NCBI RefSeq assembly: GCF_016653635.2
Contig: NZ_CP067420.1
Span: forward strand, 241,501 to 305,500
Direction of reading: 5' to 3'
Origin: Skermanella sp. TT6
GTDB taxonomy: Bacteria > Pseudomonadota > Alphaproteobacteria > Azospirillales > Azospirillaceae
Length of the DNA stretch: 64,000 nucleotides
A program made the translations under genes and the position numbers. How positions within the stretch are numbered: the first letter of the stretch is position 1; the number at the start of each line of letters is the position of its first letter. The notes under the pieces were generated by a model. The model did no database searches and was not told the DNA's origin. It worked only from the letters and a program-made list of their open reading frames with translations. Of this stretch, positions 25,068 to 34,423 are shown in pieces.

Positions 25068-25643
25068 TTACTCGGCGGCGGCCTTGGCCTGTCCGCGGTG
25101 GCGGCCCTCGGCGATCTCCTCGATCAGCTTGGCGCAGAAGGCCGGTAGGTCCTTCGGCGTGCGGCTGGTCACGAGACCCTTGTCGGTCACCACCTCCTCG
25201 TCCAGGACGTTGGCCCCGGCATTGGCCAGGTCCTTGCGGATCGGGGCGACGGCGGTCAGGGTGCGGTCCCGGACCAGATCGGCGCTGATCAGGACCTGCG
25301 GGCCGTGGCAGATGGCGCCGACCGGCTTTCCGGCGGTGAAGAAGGCGCGGACGAACCGGAGCGCCGCCTCGTTGGTGCGCAGCTCGTCGGGATTGAACAG
25401 GCCGCCGGGGATCACGAGCGCGTCGTAGTCGTCGGGCCGCGCGTCGTCGAGGACCCGGTCGACGCCGACCTCGTCCCCCTTGTCCAGGTGGCGGTAGCCG
25501 CGGATCGTGCCCTGTTCCGGCGAGACCACGTGGACGGTGGCGCCCGCTTCCTTCAATGCCTTTTGCGGCTCGGTCAGTTCAGCCTGCTCGAAGCCATGGG
25601 TGGCCAGAATAGCGACCGTGCGACCTTCAATGGACTTCGGCAT
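25068..25643 (-). CDS. DJ-1/PfpI-family protein (type 1 glutamine amidotransferase-like)
   Basis: A 191-residue class I amidotransferase-like protein. The nucleophile elbow is AICHGPQVL with the Cys conserved; the N-terminal strand is VAILATHGFEQAELTEP with the Glu that tunes it, and YDALVIPGGLFNPDELR is the next motif. Family members act as deglycases, proteases or chaperones. ATG at 25643 has a GGAGG ribosome site; an upstream Met is rejected. Convergent with chrA, 11 bp apart. Confidence 0.88.
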   Translation of the reverse strand: MPKSIEGRTVAILATHGFEQAELTEPQKALKEAGATVHVVSPEQGTIRGYRHLDKGDEVGVDRVLDDARPDDYDALVIPGGLFNPDELRTNEAALRFVRAFFTAGKPVGAICHGPQVLISADLVRDRTLTAVAPIRKDLANAGANVLDEEVVTDKGLVTSRTPKDLPAFCAKLIEEIAEGRHRGQAKAAAE

Positions 25644-25954
25644 GTCTTTCCTCCAACGTAAGTACAAGATCTTCATCGCCCCGGGAAATTACTGGGGATC
25701 CTGAGGGCGATTTGATGGGATTGGCATCACGCTGCTATGCAATGCCGCTGATAACAGACTTGGCGTCTATCCCGTTCCGGTCAACCCCGAGGGAAGTGCA
25801 AAAATGGATCAGGTCGCTCGATTCGCCGCCTGCGGCCAGACGGGCAGGTGCATTGTCGGGGCGCCGAAGTTACCATCCCGCCCGATTCGATCTAACGCGG
25901 TTTCGGCCGAATGCGGTTTCGGCCCAGCGCGGTTACGGGAGGATGCGGGACGTC

Positions 25955-26803
25955 ATGATGCTGCCGATCGGCGACGGCGCGCTGGACGCGCTGCTGGCCC
26001 AGGATGCGCCGGCCGGCGACCTGACCACCCACGCCCTGGGCATCGGATCGCGCCCCGGCCGGATCAGCTTCGCCGCCCGCTCCGACATGGTGCTGTGCTG
26101 CGCCGAGGAGGCCGCCCGCCTGCTGGAGCGGGCCGGCGTCCGGGCCGCGCTGCGCCACGGCAGCGGCGAGCGGATCGCGGCCGGCACCGTCTTCCTGGAG
26201 GGGGAGGGGCCGGCCGGCGGCATCCACCTGGCCTGGAAGGTGGCCCAGACGCTGGTGGAATACGCATCCGGCATCGCCACCCGGACGCGGCGGATCGTCG
26301 AGGCGGCTCAGGCGGTGGCCCCCGGGGTGGCGGTCGCCTGCACCCGCAAGAACTTCCCCGGCACGAAGGAGATCAGCGTCAAGGCGGTGCTGGCCGGCGG
26401 CGCGCAGATGCACCGGCTGGGCCTGTCGGAGACGCTGCTGGTGTTCCCCGAGCACAGGGTCTTCCTGGACGGCGCGCCGGACTTCCACGGGCTGAAGCGC
26501 CGCCATCCGGAACGCAAGCTGGTGGTCGAGGTCGCCTCGGTCGCGGATGCCGTCGCGGCGGCGGAGGCCGGGGCCGACGTGCTGCAGCTGGAGAAGCTGG
26601 CCCCCGACGCGGTCGCCGAGGCGGTCCGCCGGGTGGCCGGGCTGGACCCGGTCCCGCTGGTCGCTGCGGCGGGCGGCATCACCGAGGCGAACGCCGCGGC
26701 CTATGCCGCGACCGGCTGCGCCGTGCTGGTGACCTCGGCGCCTTATTCCGCGGGGCCGACCGACGTGCAGGTCGTCATCACCGGATCCGGAGTCGCTTCA
26801 TGA
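25955..26803 (+). CDS. modD: ModD protein (nicotinate-nucleotide pyrophosphorylase-like)
   Basis: A 282-residue protein of the ModD branch of the quinolinate phosphoribosyltransferase fold. It has LDALLAQDAPAGDLTTHALG, EYASGIATRTRRIVEAA, TRKNFPGTK and LVVEVASVADAVAAAEAGAD. ModD is usually linked to molybdate transport, but no modABC lies here. ATG at 25955 is 12 bp after GGGAGG; an earlier ATG at 25943 abuts that site and is less likely. Followed by nnrU after a short tandem repeat. Confidence 0.85.
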   Translation: MMLPIGDGALDALLAQDAPAGDLTTHALGIGSRPGRISFAARSDMVLCCAEEAARLLERAGVRAALRHGSGERIAAGTVFLEGEGPAGGIHLAWKVAQTLVEYASGIATRTRRIVEAAQAVAPGVAVACTRKNFPGTKEISVKAVLAGGAQMHRLGLSETLLVFPEHRVFLDGAPDFHGLKRRHPERKLVVEVASVADAVAAAEAGADVLQLEKLAPDAVAEAVRRVAGLDPVPLVAAAGGITEANAAAYAATGCAVLVTSAPYSAGPTDVQVVITGSGVAS

Positions 26804-26826
26804 GGGTTCAGCCATGAGAGTTCATC
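26799..26826. repeat. 14-bp tandem duplication across the modD-nnrU junction
   Basis: CATGAGGGTTCAGC (26799-26812) and CATGAGAGTTCATC (26813-26826) are adjacent copies, 12 of 14 identical. The first contains the modD stop (TGA 26801-26803) and both contain ATGA. The true nnrU ATG follows directly at 26828. Confidence 0.75.
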
Positions 26827-26827
26827 C

Positions 26828-27532
26828 ATGACCGGCAATTTCGGCTGGCTGGCCCTGGCCGCCGCCTTCCTGCTGGCGAGCCATTTCGGCGTGTCCAGCA
26901 CCGGTCTGCGCACGGCCCTGGTCCGGCGGATCGGCGAGCGGGCCTATACCGGCGTCTACTCGATCGTGGCGCTGGGCGCCATGGTCTGGCTGGTCCGGGC
27001 CTATGCCGCCGCCCCCTACGAGCCGGTCTGGTTTCCGTCGGCCTGGATGTGGATCTTTCCGCTGGTCCTGATGCCGCTGGCCTTCCTGCTGCTGGTCGGC
27101 GGGGTCAGTACGCCGAACCCGACCGCTGTCGGGCAGGGCGCCTTGCTGGAGAAGGAACTGGGGCCGCGCGGCGTGCTGCGCATCACCCGCAACCCGGTGA
27201 TGTGGGCGATCGGGCTGTGGGCGGTGTCGCACATGATCCCGAACGGCGACTGGGCCTCCCTGCTGTTCTTCGGGACCCTGGCGGTGCTGGCGCTGCTGGG
27301 CTCGGTCCTGATCGATTCGAAGAACGCGGTGCGCAAGGGGCTGGCGTGGGAGCGCTGGACCGAGCTGAGCTCCAACGTCCCCTTCGCCGCCATCGTCCAG
27401 GGGCGCCAGAACCTGGCCGCAACCGTCCGGGAGATCGGCTGGATCCGGCTGATCGTGACGCTGGCGCTCTATGCCGGGCTGCTGCACGGCCACGCCTGGC
27501 TGTTCGGCGTGTCGCCCCTGCCGCCGGTCTGA
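26828..27532 (+). CDS. NnrU family membrane protein
   Basis: A 234-residue protein with about six membrane segments. LALAAAFLLASHFGVSST, TRNPVMWAIGLWAVSHMIPN and the conserved WERWTELSSNVPF segment mark the NnrU/isoprenylcysteine-methyltransferase-like family. NnrU is linked to nitrite/nitric oxide metabolism in some species, but no denitrification gene is nearby. It follows modD closely and is probably cotranscribed. Confidence 0.88.
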   Translation: MTGNFGWLALAAAFLLASHFGVSSTGLRTALVRRIGERAYTGVYSIVALGAMVWLVRAYAAAPYEPVWFPSAWMWIFPLVLMPLAFLLLVGGVSTPNPTAVGQGALLEKELGPRGVLRITRNPVMWAIGLWAVSHMIPNGDWASLLFFGTLAVLALLGSVLIDSKNAVRKGLAWERWTELSSNVPFAAIVQGRQNLAATVREIGWIRLIVTLALYAGLLHGHAWLFGVSPLPPV

Positions 27533-27563
27533 GGGCGGGCTGCCGTTCCACTCGGCGCACTGA

Positions 27564-27614
27564 GTTGCGCCATGGGCGCAACCTACGAGTCGATGCAGGG
27601 CAGAGGTGATGCGG
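27564..27614. repeat. Half copy of the 84-bp inverted-repeat element
   Basis: The 19-mer GTTGCGCCATGGGCGCAAC is at 27564-27582, identical to the right end of the 17858-17941 element read on its minus strand. The next 32 bp match the element interior at 26 of 32 positions (shared core GATGCAGGGC). The opposite terminus is absent. This is a truncated or one-ended relative. Confidence 0.8.
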
Positions 27615-27645
27615 GTAGAAGCCCGTGGGTCGCGCGGATCATGGG

Positions 27646-27679
27646 CCGGCGCCGATCATCCCGGAGGGATCGGCGCCGG
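27646..27679. terminator. 12-bp stem hairpin between convergent nnrU and argG
   Basis: CCGGCGCCGATC and GATCGGCGCCGG form a perfect 12-bp stem with a 10-nt loop, 17 bp past the argG stop and 114 bp past nnrU. It could end both transcripts. No T-run follows, as is usual in high-G+C genomes. Confidence 0.6.
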
Positions 27680-27696
27680 CGTCCCGGAACGGCGCT

Positions 27697-28908
<1,212 letters not shown>

Positions 28909-29050
28909 GAGGGTGCCCGTACAGTCCGAGGGTAGAAAGCCGGCGCGACATTAGGGCCAAGCGCGGCGGCCCGCAAGACCGCCCGCAGGGCTTCGGGATC
29001 CGCAGCGGGCCGCCCGGAACAATCCAGCCTTCCGACCGGTTGAACCCGGC

Positions 29051-29371
29051 ATGAAGACCTTCCTCGTCATCGCCGTTCTGGTAGCACTGCTCGCGGCGGC
29101 TCTCGTGTTCGGCTTCGCGGGCTGGAACCTGGACGGCGCCGACGTGGCGATCAGCGGCCACGGGCTGCTGGCCCTGCTGCTGGGCGGGGTGGGCACCCTG
29201 GCCCTGGGTGGCGGGCTGATGTTCCTGGTCTTCTACAGCAACCGGCGCGGCTATGACGACGCGGTGGACGACCGGGCCGAGCGCCGGGGCGACGCCGCCC
29301 GGAGCACCCGGACCCCGCACGGGTCATGGACCAGCTATCGCGGGACCGATCAGGGCGATCCGCCGGGCTGA
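29051..29371 (+). CDS. Small two-span membrane protein
   Basis: A 106-residue protein not recognised. Two membrane helices (FLVIAVLVALLAAALVFGF and LLALLLGGVGTLALGGGLMF) are followed by a charged cytoplasmic tail (YDDAVDDRAERRGD). ATG at 29051. The 3' end overlaps a convergent small membrane gene by 22 bp. Confidence 0.72.
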   Translation: MKTFLVIAVLVALLAAALVFGFAGWNLDGADVAISGHGLLALLLGGVGTLALGGGLMFLVFYSNRRGYDDAVDDRAERRGDAARSTRTPHGSWTSYRGTDQGDPPG

Positions 29372-29610
29372 AGCCCCTTGCGCTTCGCTTCCTCGTACCG
29401 GGGCCAGCGGACATAGGCGAACAGCCAGATCGCCAGCACGTTGAGGCCGGGCACCACCAGCAGCAGGACCCACAAGGGCTTGATGCCGAGCCGGGCCAGC
29501 AGGAACGAACCGGCGGCCAGGGTCCAGGTCAGCATGATGCCGATGATGATCAGCGACACGTTGGGATCGACGTCGCGGAAGAAGGTCACCGTCTCGCTCA
29601 GATTGCCCAT
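29350..29610 (-). CDS. Small two-span membrane protein (paralogue of the next gene)
   Basis: An 86-residue protein with two membrane helices and ARLGIKPLWVLLLVVPGLNV followed by LAIWLFAYVRWPRY. The pattern R-G-(I/L)-(K/N)-P-(L/V)-W-LL-V is shared with the product of the adjacent upstream gene (29633-29890), suggesting a tandem duplication. Function unknown. Confidence 0.72.
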   Translation of the reverse strand: MGNLSETVTFFRDVDPNVSLIIIGIMLTWTLAAGSFLLARLGIKPLWVLLLVVPGLNVLAIWLFAYVRWPRYEEAKRKGLQPGGSP

Positions 29611-29632
29611 GCCGGTATCTCCTTCATGCGCT

Positions 29633-29890
29633 TCATGCCTTCGCCCGCTGGACCGGGCGGGGTTTCTTGCGCGGCTGGGGCGGCGGCTTGGGAGGCAGGG
29701 TCGGCCACTTGGAATGGAACAGCACCAGCAGGACCAGCAGCTGGCCCAGCAGCGGGATCGCGACCGACACGAAGACCAGCAGCGACCAGACGGGGTTGAG
29801 GCCGGCCCGGCGGAAGATCCGCCAGAGCGGCCACAGCACCGCCAGGCTTAGCGCCAGGTTGAACCAGAACGGATCGAGGAAATACTGCAC
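29633..29890 (-). CDS. Small two-span membrane protein
   Basis: An 85-residue protein with two membrane helices. RRAGLNPVWSLLVFVSVAIP then LLGQLLVLLVLFHSKWP is followed by a Pro/Lys-rich tail (PKPPPQPRKKPRP). It is similar in layout to the product of the downstream gene. It lies 51 bp after rlmN on the same strand and may be cotranscribed. Confidence 0.72.
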   Translation of the reverse strand: MQYFLDPFWFNLALSLAVLWPLWRIFRRAGLNPVWSLLVFVSVAIPLLGQLLVLLVLFHSKWPTLPPKPPPQPRKKPRPVQRAKA

Positions 29891-29941
29891 GGCGATGATT
29901 CCAGCGGTGGCCTGCCCGGCGATGATCTAGGGCAAAAGCCC

Positions 29942-31135
29942 CTAGAGGGAAAGGGCCGCTTCCTTCTCGGCCACCGCCAGGGCGACGGCGGCGCGGGCCG
30001 CGGCCTCCTCCGCCAGCCGGTCCGACGCGCGCTGCTTGACGCTGTCCGACTTCAGCTGCCCGCAGGCCGCCATGATGTCCTCGCCGCGCGGGGTGCGGAC
30101 GGGGCTGGCATAGCCTGCGTTGTTGACGTAGTCGCCGAACTTGCGGATCGCGGCGTCGGTCGAGCGCTCGAACGGGGCGCCCGGCCAGGGATTGAACGGG
30201 ATCAGGTTGATTTTGGACGGGATGCCGTCGAGCAGCCGCACCAGCTCCTTCGCGTCCGCCAGGCTGTCGTTGACACCCTTCAGCATGACGTACTCGAACG
30301 TGATCCGGCGGGCGTTGTTGATGCCGGGATAATTGCGGCAGGCGTCGAGCAGCTCGGCGATCGGGTATTTCCGGTTCAGCGGCACGATGCGGTCGCGCAG
30401 CTCGTCGGTGACGGCATGGAGGCTGACGGCGAGGTTAACGTTCAGCTCCTCGCCGCAGCGGCGCATCATCGGCACGACGCCGGAGGTCGAGAGCGTGATC
30501 CTGCGCTTTGAGATCGCGATCCCTTCGCCGTCCATGACGATCTTCAGCGCCTTGGCGACGTTGTCGTAATTGTAGAGCGGCTCGCCCATTCCCATCATCA
30601 CGATGTTGGACAGCATGCGCCCGTCCTTGGGCGCCGGCCACTCGCCCAGCCGGTCGCGGGCGTGCATGACCTGCCCGACGATCTCCGACGGTTCCAGGTT
30701 GCGGACCAGCCGCTGGGTCCCGGTGTGGCAGAACCGGCAGGTCAGCGTGCAGCCGACCTGGGACGACACGCACAGGGTGCCGCGGTCCTCCTCCGGGATG
30801 TGGACGGTCTCGAACTGCTGGCCGTCGGCCATGCGCAGCAGCCACTTGGCCGTGCCGTCCGACGACTTCAGGTCGCGGGTGACCTCGGGCCGGTCGATGA
30901 AGAAATGCTCCGCCAGCTGCTCGCGCACCGGCTTCGCCAGCGTCGTCATCACCTCGAACGACGTGGCGCCGCGATGATAGAGCCAGTGCCAGACCTGGCG
31001 CGCGCGGAAGGCCGGCAGGCCGAGCGTGCCCAGCTCGGCGGCCAGCTCGACGCGGTCGAGGCCGATCAGATTACGGCGCCCGTCGGCCCTGGAGGCCGGC
31101 GGCGCGAACATGCTTGCATGACTTGAAACGCCCAT
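29942..31135 (-). CDS. rlmN: 23S rRNA (adenine2503-C2)-methyltransferase RlmN
   Basis: A 397-residue radical-SAM enzyme that methylates A2503 of 23S rRNA and A37 of some tRNAs. The iron-sulfur cluster motif C129-x3-C133-x2-C136 lies in [31 protein letters not shown] and [17 protein letters not shown] are typical. The C-terminal half carries the partner Cys (ACGQL). The start ATG at 31135 is favoured, but internal ATGs follow closely. Confidence 0.95.
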   Translation of the reverse strand: MGVSSHASMFAPPASRADGRRNLIGLDRVELAAELGTLGLPAFRARQVWHWLYHRGATSFEVMTTLAKPVREQLAEHFFIDRPEVTRDLKSSDGTAKWLLRMADGQQFETVHIPEEDRGTLCVSSQVGCTLTCRFCHTGTQRLVRNLEPSEIVGQVMHARDRLGEWPAPKDGRMLSNIVMMGMGEPLYNYDNVAKALKIVMDGEGIAISKRRITLSTSGVVPMMRRCGEELNVNLAVSLHAVTDELRDRIVPLNRKYPIAELLDACRNYPGINNARRITFEYVMLKGVNDSLADAKELVRLLDGIPSKINLIPFNPWPGAPFERSTDAAIRKFGDYVNNAGYASPVRTPRGEDIMAACGQLKSDSVKQRASDRLAEEAAARAAVALAVAEKEAALSL

Positions 31136-31147
31136 GCGGCGCTAAAT

Positions 31148-31160
31148 GGGGCCTCGCCCC
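31148..31160 (-). terminator. Short G+C hairpin between ialB and rlmN
   Basis: On the minus strand GGGGC-GAG-GCCCC is followed by ATTTAG. It lies 40 bp after the ialB stop and 13 bp before the rlmN start, so it could partially end the ialB transcript. Confidence 0.35.
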
Positions 31161-31200
31161 TGCGGTGTCAAATGCTGCGTGGAGCGGCAGGCCCCCCGAA

Positions 31201-31773
31201 TCAGCGCTTGACGTCGCACGCCTTGCTGATCGCGTCGTAGGCCGCGGCGGTGCCCGACAGGCTGTAGGTGTCGGTGGTCGCCGTGCCGCGGTTCGACGTG
31301 CCCTTGACGATCATGGCGGAGCCGCTGCGGATCGCGTCGACCAGCGCCCGGTCGGTCCTCTCGTCGCGTGCCCAGGCCGTGTCGCCGTCGGTGAACAGCT
31401 TGAAGTTCTGGTTGCCGATCGAGACGGTGGTCTCGCTCTTTTCCTTGTAGGTGTAGCCGGTCGTCACGCTGACCACGTCCAGGCTCTTTTCCGCCGGACG
31501 GTGCGTGATCAGCACATAGATGTCGCCGCGCTGCTTGTAATTCCCCTCGTCCTTCTTCGGCCGGCTCGACATGTAGCAGACCTTCTGGCCGTTCTCGTCG
31601 TACGAGAAGGCGTTCCAGTCGTTGAACGAGCCGATCAGCTGCGGTTCCGCGGCGATGGCCGAGGTTCCGGAGGCGAGCGTCGCGAGGGCGAGGCAGAGGG
31701 CCGGGAAGAGGCCGGCAGACCGGAAGGACGGGATGAGGCTGATCATTGTGCAGGTGCGAAATGGTATCGGCAT
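31201..31773 (-). CDS. Invasion-associated locus B (IalB) family periplasmic protein
   Basis: A 190-residue protein (181 if the ATG at 31746 is used). A signal peptide (ALCLALATLASGTSAIAA) is followed by the IalB core: LIGSFNDWNAFSYDENGQKV, CYMSSRPKK and a C-terminal DAISKACDVKR. The two cysteines probably form a disulfide. The family is widespread in alphaproteobacteria, and despite the name it is not limited to pathogens. Neither start has a clear ribosome site; TATAGTG lies just upstream of 31773. Confidence 0.85.
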   Translation of the reverse strand: MPIPFRTCTMISLIPSFRSAGLFPALCLALATLASGTSAIAAEPQLIGSFNDWNAFSYDENGQKVCYMSSRPKKDEGNYKQRGDIYVLITHRPAEKSLDVVSVTTGYTYKEKSETTVSIGNQNFKLFTDGDTAWARDERTDRALVDAIRSGSAMIVKGTSNRGTATTDTYSLSGTAAAYDAISKACDVKR

Positions 31774-31882
31774 GGCGCCACACTATACAGGTTGAGGGAG
31801 GATTTCCAGCGCCCGTAGCGCCCAAATTAACCGTGGTAACCACTCTTGTGCGCAGGCGTTGGAAAAATTTCCGTTAACCGGG

Positions 31883-31912
31883 TGATCCGACACGGGGCCT
31901 CCCGCGTACAAC
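31883..31912 (+). promoter_or_regulatory. RpoE(ECF11)-type promoter upstream of rpoE-chrR
   Basis: TGATCC (31883-31888), an 18-bp spacer, and TACAAC (31907-31912). The -35 TGATCC and 18-bp spacing match the RpoE-ChrR regulon consensus from Rhodobacter, where rpoE is autoregulated. Transcription would start near 31919, which rules out the longest N-terminal extension of the downstream gene. Confidence 0.65.
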
Positions 31913-32016
31913 CCGCCATGGGATGCGCACTTTCATCGAGGGCGACGCCGATGGGCGGGGCGCCGGCCGTCATCTGCGGGCTTGTCCTGGGGCGGGTATT
32001 CACCTTCAATAGGGGA

Positions 32017-32592
32017 ATGCCGGATATTCCGCCCCTTGCCGCCGCCCAGGAGCGGTCGCTCGACGATCTTCTGGTCGCCGTCGCGCGCGACCGGGACCGG
32101 GAAGCCTTTTCCGAGCTGTTCCATCGGATAGCGCCCAGGCTGAAGGGCTACCTGCAACGGCTCGGCGCCGGCCCGGCCCAGGCCGACGAGCTTACGCAGG
32201 AGGTCATGCTGCTGGTCTGGCGCCGTGCCGGGTCCTTCGATCCGGCCCGTTCCGGTGCCGCCACCTGGATCTTCACCGTCGCCCGCAACAAGCGCATCGA
32301 CGCCATCCGGCGGGAGCGCCGGCCCGAGATCGATCCCGGCGATCCCGCCCTGGTTCCTGACGTGCCGCCGAGCGCCGACCGCGCCATCGAATCGGTCGAG
32401 GACACCGCGCGCCTGCGCGCCGCCATCCTGAAGCTGCCGGCCGAGCAGGCGGACCTGCTGCGGCTGGCCTATTTCGAGGACCAGCCCCACGCCGCGATCG
32501 CCGAGACGCGCGGGCTGCCGCTCGGGACCGTCAAGTCGCGGCTGCGCCTCGCCATGGGCCGCCTGCGCCGGGAGCTGGAGGACGGGCGATGA
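32017..32592 (+). CDS. rpoE: ECF sigma factor RpoE (ECF11, ChrR-controlled)
   Basis: A 191-residue group-IV sigma factor. Sigma2 (about 25-95, FSELFHRIAPRLKGYLQRLG, AATWIFTVARNKRIDAIRRE) and sigma4 (about 125-185, LPAEQADLLRLAYFEDQPHA, GTVKSRLRLAMGRLRRELE). In relatives it drives the response to singlet oxygen. ATG at 32017 fits the family N-terminus and the mapped promoter; ATG at 31951 is the main alternative. It overlaps chrR by ATGA, so sigma and anti-sigma are coupled. Confidence 0.9.
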   Translation: MPDIPPLAAAQERSLDDLLVAVARDRDREAFSELFHRIAPRLKGYLQRLGAGPAQADELTQEVMLLVWRRAGSFDPARSGAATWIFTVARNKRIDAIRRERRPEIDPGDPALVPDVPPSADRAIESVEDTARLRAAILKLPAEQADLLRLAYFEDQPHAAIAETRGLPLGTVKSRLRLAMGRLRRELEDGR

Positions 32593-33269
32593 TCCCGGCC
32601 CATCATCCGGACGACGCGCTGCTGGTCGGGTACGCGGCCGGGACGCTGGACGAGGCGACCAGCCTCGTGATCGCCACACACCTGGCGCTCTGCCCCGGCT
32701 GCCGCGACGCCGTGGCCCTGTTCGAGGCGGTCGGGGGGGCGCTGCTCGACGATGTGGAGCCTGTTCCGATGGCACCGGACGCGCTGCCGGCCCTGTTGTC
32801 CCGGCTGGACCGGGAGGGGAACGTCGGACCGGTGCCCGCCGGGACCGTCGGTCCGTCAAGCGGGTCCGATCCGGCGCCGGCGCTGCCCCGGCCGCTGCGC
32901 GACTATGTCGGCGGCGACCTCGATGCGGTCCGGTGGAAGCGGCTGATCCGCGGCGTCGATCTGTACGACATTCCGGTCGGCTCCGCCGGCGGAGGGCGGA
33001 TCAAGGTCCGGCTGATGCGGGTCAGGGGCGGCGTCGCGGTGCCCCAGCATACCCACGAAGGCATCGAGATGACCCTGGTGCTGGCCGGAGGCTTCAGCGA
33101 CGCCTCCGGGCATTACCGGCGCGGCGACCTCGCGTGTTCCGACTCGGACGTGGACCACCGGCCGGTCGCAGACCAGGGCGAGGACTGCGTCTGCGTCGCC
33201 CTGACCGACGCTCCCTTGCGCCTGACCGGCCCGCTGATGCGCCTGTTGAACCCGTTCGTGAGCTTCTGA
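32589..33269 (+). CDS. chrR: Zinc cupin anti-sigma factor ChrR
   Basis: A 226-residue protein that binds and holds RpoE until singlet oxygen or organic peroxide releases it. The N-terminal zinc anti-sigma motif is ATHLALCPGCRD (His-x3-Cys-x2-Cys). The C-terminal cupin domain has the metal-binding HTHEGIEMTLVLAGGF motif with Glu. Start overlaps the rpoE stop by 4 bp. Length matches Rhodobacter ChrR. Confidence 0.92.
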   Translation: MIPAHHPDDALLVGYAAGTLDEATSLVIATHLALCPGCRDAVALFEAVGGALLDDVEPVPMAPDALPALLSRLDREGNVGPVPAGTVGPSSGSDPAPALPRPLRDYVGGDLDAVRWKRLIRGVDLYDIPVGSAGGGRIKVRLMRVRGGVAVPQHTHEGIEMTLVLAGGFSDASGHYRRGDLACSDSDVDHRPVADQGEDCVCVALTDAPLRLTGPLMRLLNPFVSF

Positions 33270-33284
33270 CCGCCGGGCCGGAGA

Positions 33285-33668
33285 TCAGTGGCGCGGTGCC
33301 GCCAGGATGGCCTCGAGACTGTCGGCGGTGAGGTCGGATGCGTCGAAGACGGCGTCGAGCCAGCGGTCGAGATCGGCGACCGTCGCCGCCCGGATGCGAC
33401 GCTCGGCCTCCTCCGGCACGATGACGCGGCGGCGCTCGACCAGCCGGAGAAGCGCCTCCGCCCGGCCCTCGGCCTCGCCTTCTTCGCGCCCCGCGGCCTC
33501 GCCCTCCGCCAAGCCCTGGGCGAAGATCTCGCTGAGGGAGGGGTGTTCCTTGATGTTGAACTGGATCGCCATGGTCTCCAACTCCTCCTTGACGACCGGG
33601 GTCGCCCTGCGCAACTGGGACAGGATCAGCAGCTTGGCCGCGGCGTCCGCGCGCTCGCGCCGGTCCAT
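33285..33668 (-). pseudogene. C-terminal fragment of an Rpn/YhgA-like nuclease (transposase-like) gene
   Basis: A 127-residue ORF equivalent to only the C-terminal third of Rpn-family proteins: SLSEIFAQGLAEGEAAGREE, then GEAEGRAEALLRLVERR and the terminal helices VADLDRWLDAVFDA. The catalytic PD-(D/E)XK region is missing. The intact relative at 56157 shows the same tail layout (AKGREEG... TSLDGLF). A repeat block begins just upstream, possibly marking where the 5' part was lost. Probably a remnant, although a short expressed protein cannot be excluded. Confidence 0.65.
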
Positions 33669-33702
33669 GCGGTGCGGTGACGCGGGGCGAGCTTTCCATT
33701 TT

Positions 33703-33816
33703 TGGCCGCAGATGCACGCAGATGCACGCAGATAAGAATTCTGGATCGGCGTCGGCGGGCCGCGAGCGCGCCCGAGGCCGAAACCCATCTGTGTTCATCT
33801 GCGTCCATCTGCGGCC
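33703..33816. repeat. Inverted pair of GCAGATG-type repeats
   Basis: 33703-33735 carries three near-tandem units of GCAGATGCAC beginning GGCCGCAGATG. 33785-33816 is its inverted relative (CATCTGTGTTCATCTGCG and then TCCATCTGCGGCC), with about 28 of 31 positions matching in reverse complement. The arms are 49 bp apart and lie between the Rpn fragment and the TrmH-like gene. Similar GGCCGCAGATGNACRCAGATG repeats are familiar from many bacterial genomes. Confidence 0.8.
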
Positions 33817-34350
33817 CTATTCCTTCCGGGTCCGGTAGATCTGCTTGCCGTGGACGTGCTCGGGGACCGCCTCGGTCGGGCCGCCGGCGCGGACGGGGCG
33901 TTCGGCGAAGCGGCCCAGGCTGATCATGCGGTCGTACATGACCAGGGCTCCGGCGACGCCGACATTGATGCAGAAACGGGTCGGAATCCTGACCACGAAC
34001 TCGCAGCGCTCGACCAGTCCGGGCGACAGGTTTCCGCGTTCGGGGCCGAACACGTAGGCGGCGCGGAGCGGATGGCGGAAGCTGGGCAGGTCGATCGAGC
34101 GGTCCAGCAGCTCGACGCCGACCAGGGCGCAGCCCTGGGGAAGCTCCAGCGATCCCAGGTCGGGATAGTGGTAGAGCGGCAGATGGCCGCCGGCATCGGA
34201 GGTGTCGGAGACACGGAGCTGGCGCTTGTCCAGCCGGGCGTCGATGGTGAAGGCGAAACTGGCGCCGAAGGCATGGGCCGACCTGACGAGGTTGCCCACG
34301 TTGAAGGCCTTGCTGACGCCCTCTACCCCGATTGCAAAATATCCACGCAT
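33817..34350 (-). CDS. TrmH/SpoU-family RNA methyltransferase
   Basis: A 177-residue SPOUT-class methyltransferase. Motif 1 is GVSKAFNVGNLVRSAHAFGA (helix binding RNA substrate). The knot motifs are LRAAYVFGPERGNLSPGLV (FGPE-x-G) and RIPTRFCINVGVAGALVMYD (SLNVSVA-like). These bind SAM in the trefoil knot and methylate 2'-O of ribose in tRNA or rRNA. ATG at 34350 matches the family start (MRGYFAIGVEG). The longer ORF to 34425 would overlap the divergent asparaginase start and is less likely. Confidence 0.87.
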   Translation of the reverse strand: MRGYFAIGVEGVSKAFNVGNLVRSAHAFGASFAFTIDARLDKRQLRVSDTSDAGGHLPLYHYPDLGSLELPQGCALVGVELLDRSIDLPSFRHPLRAAYVFGPERGNLSPGLVERCEFVVRIPTRFCINVGVAGALVMYDRMISLGRFAERPVRAGGPTEAVPEHVHGKQIYRTRKE

Positions 34351-34423
34351 GAGCGCACCTTGCACCGGCGCCTTCGCCGGGGCAAGTATCACGCGTTCTG
34401 AAGCACCGTCGGATGGAATTCCC

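Noticed and set aside
33703-33816. CRISPR-like appearance of the GCAGATG repeats
   Set aside because: The units are about 10 bp and directly adjacent, with no unique spacers of constant length, and there are no cas genes in the window.
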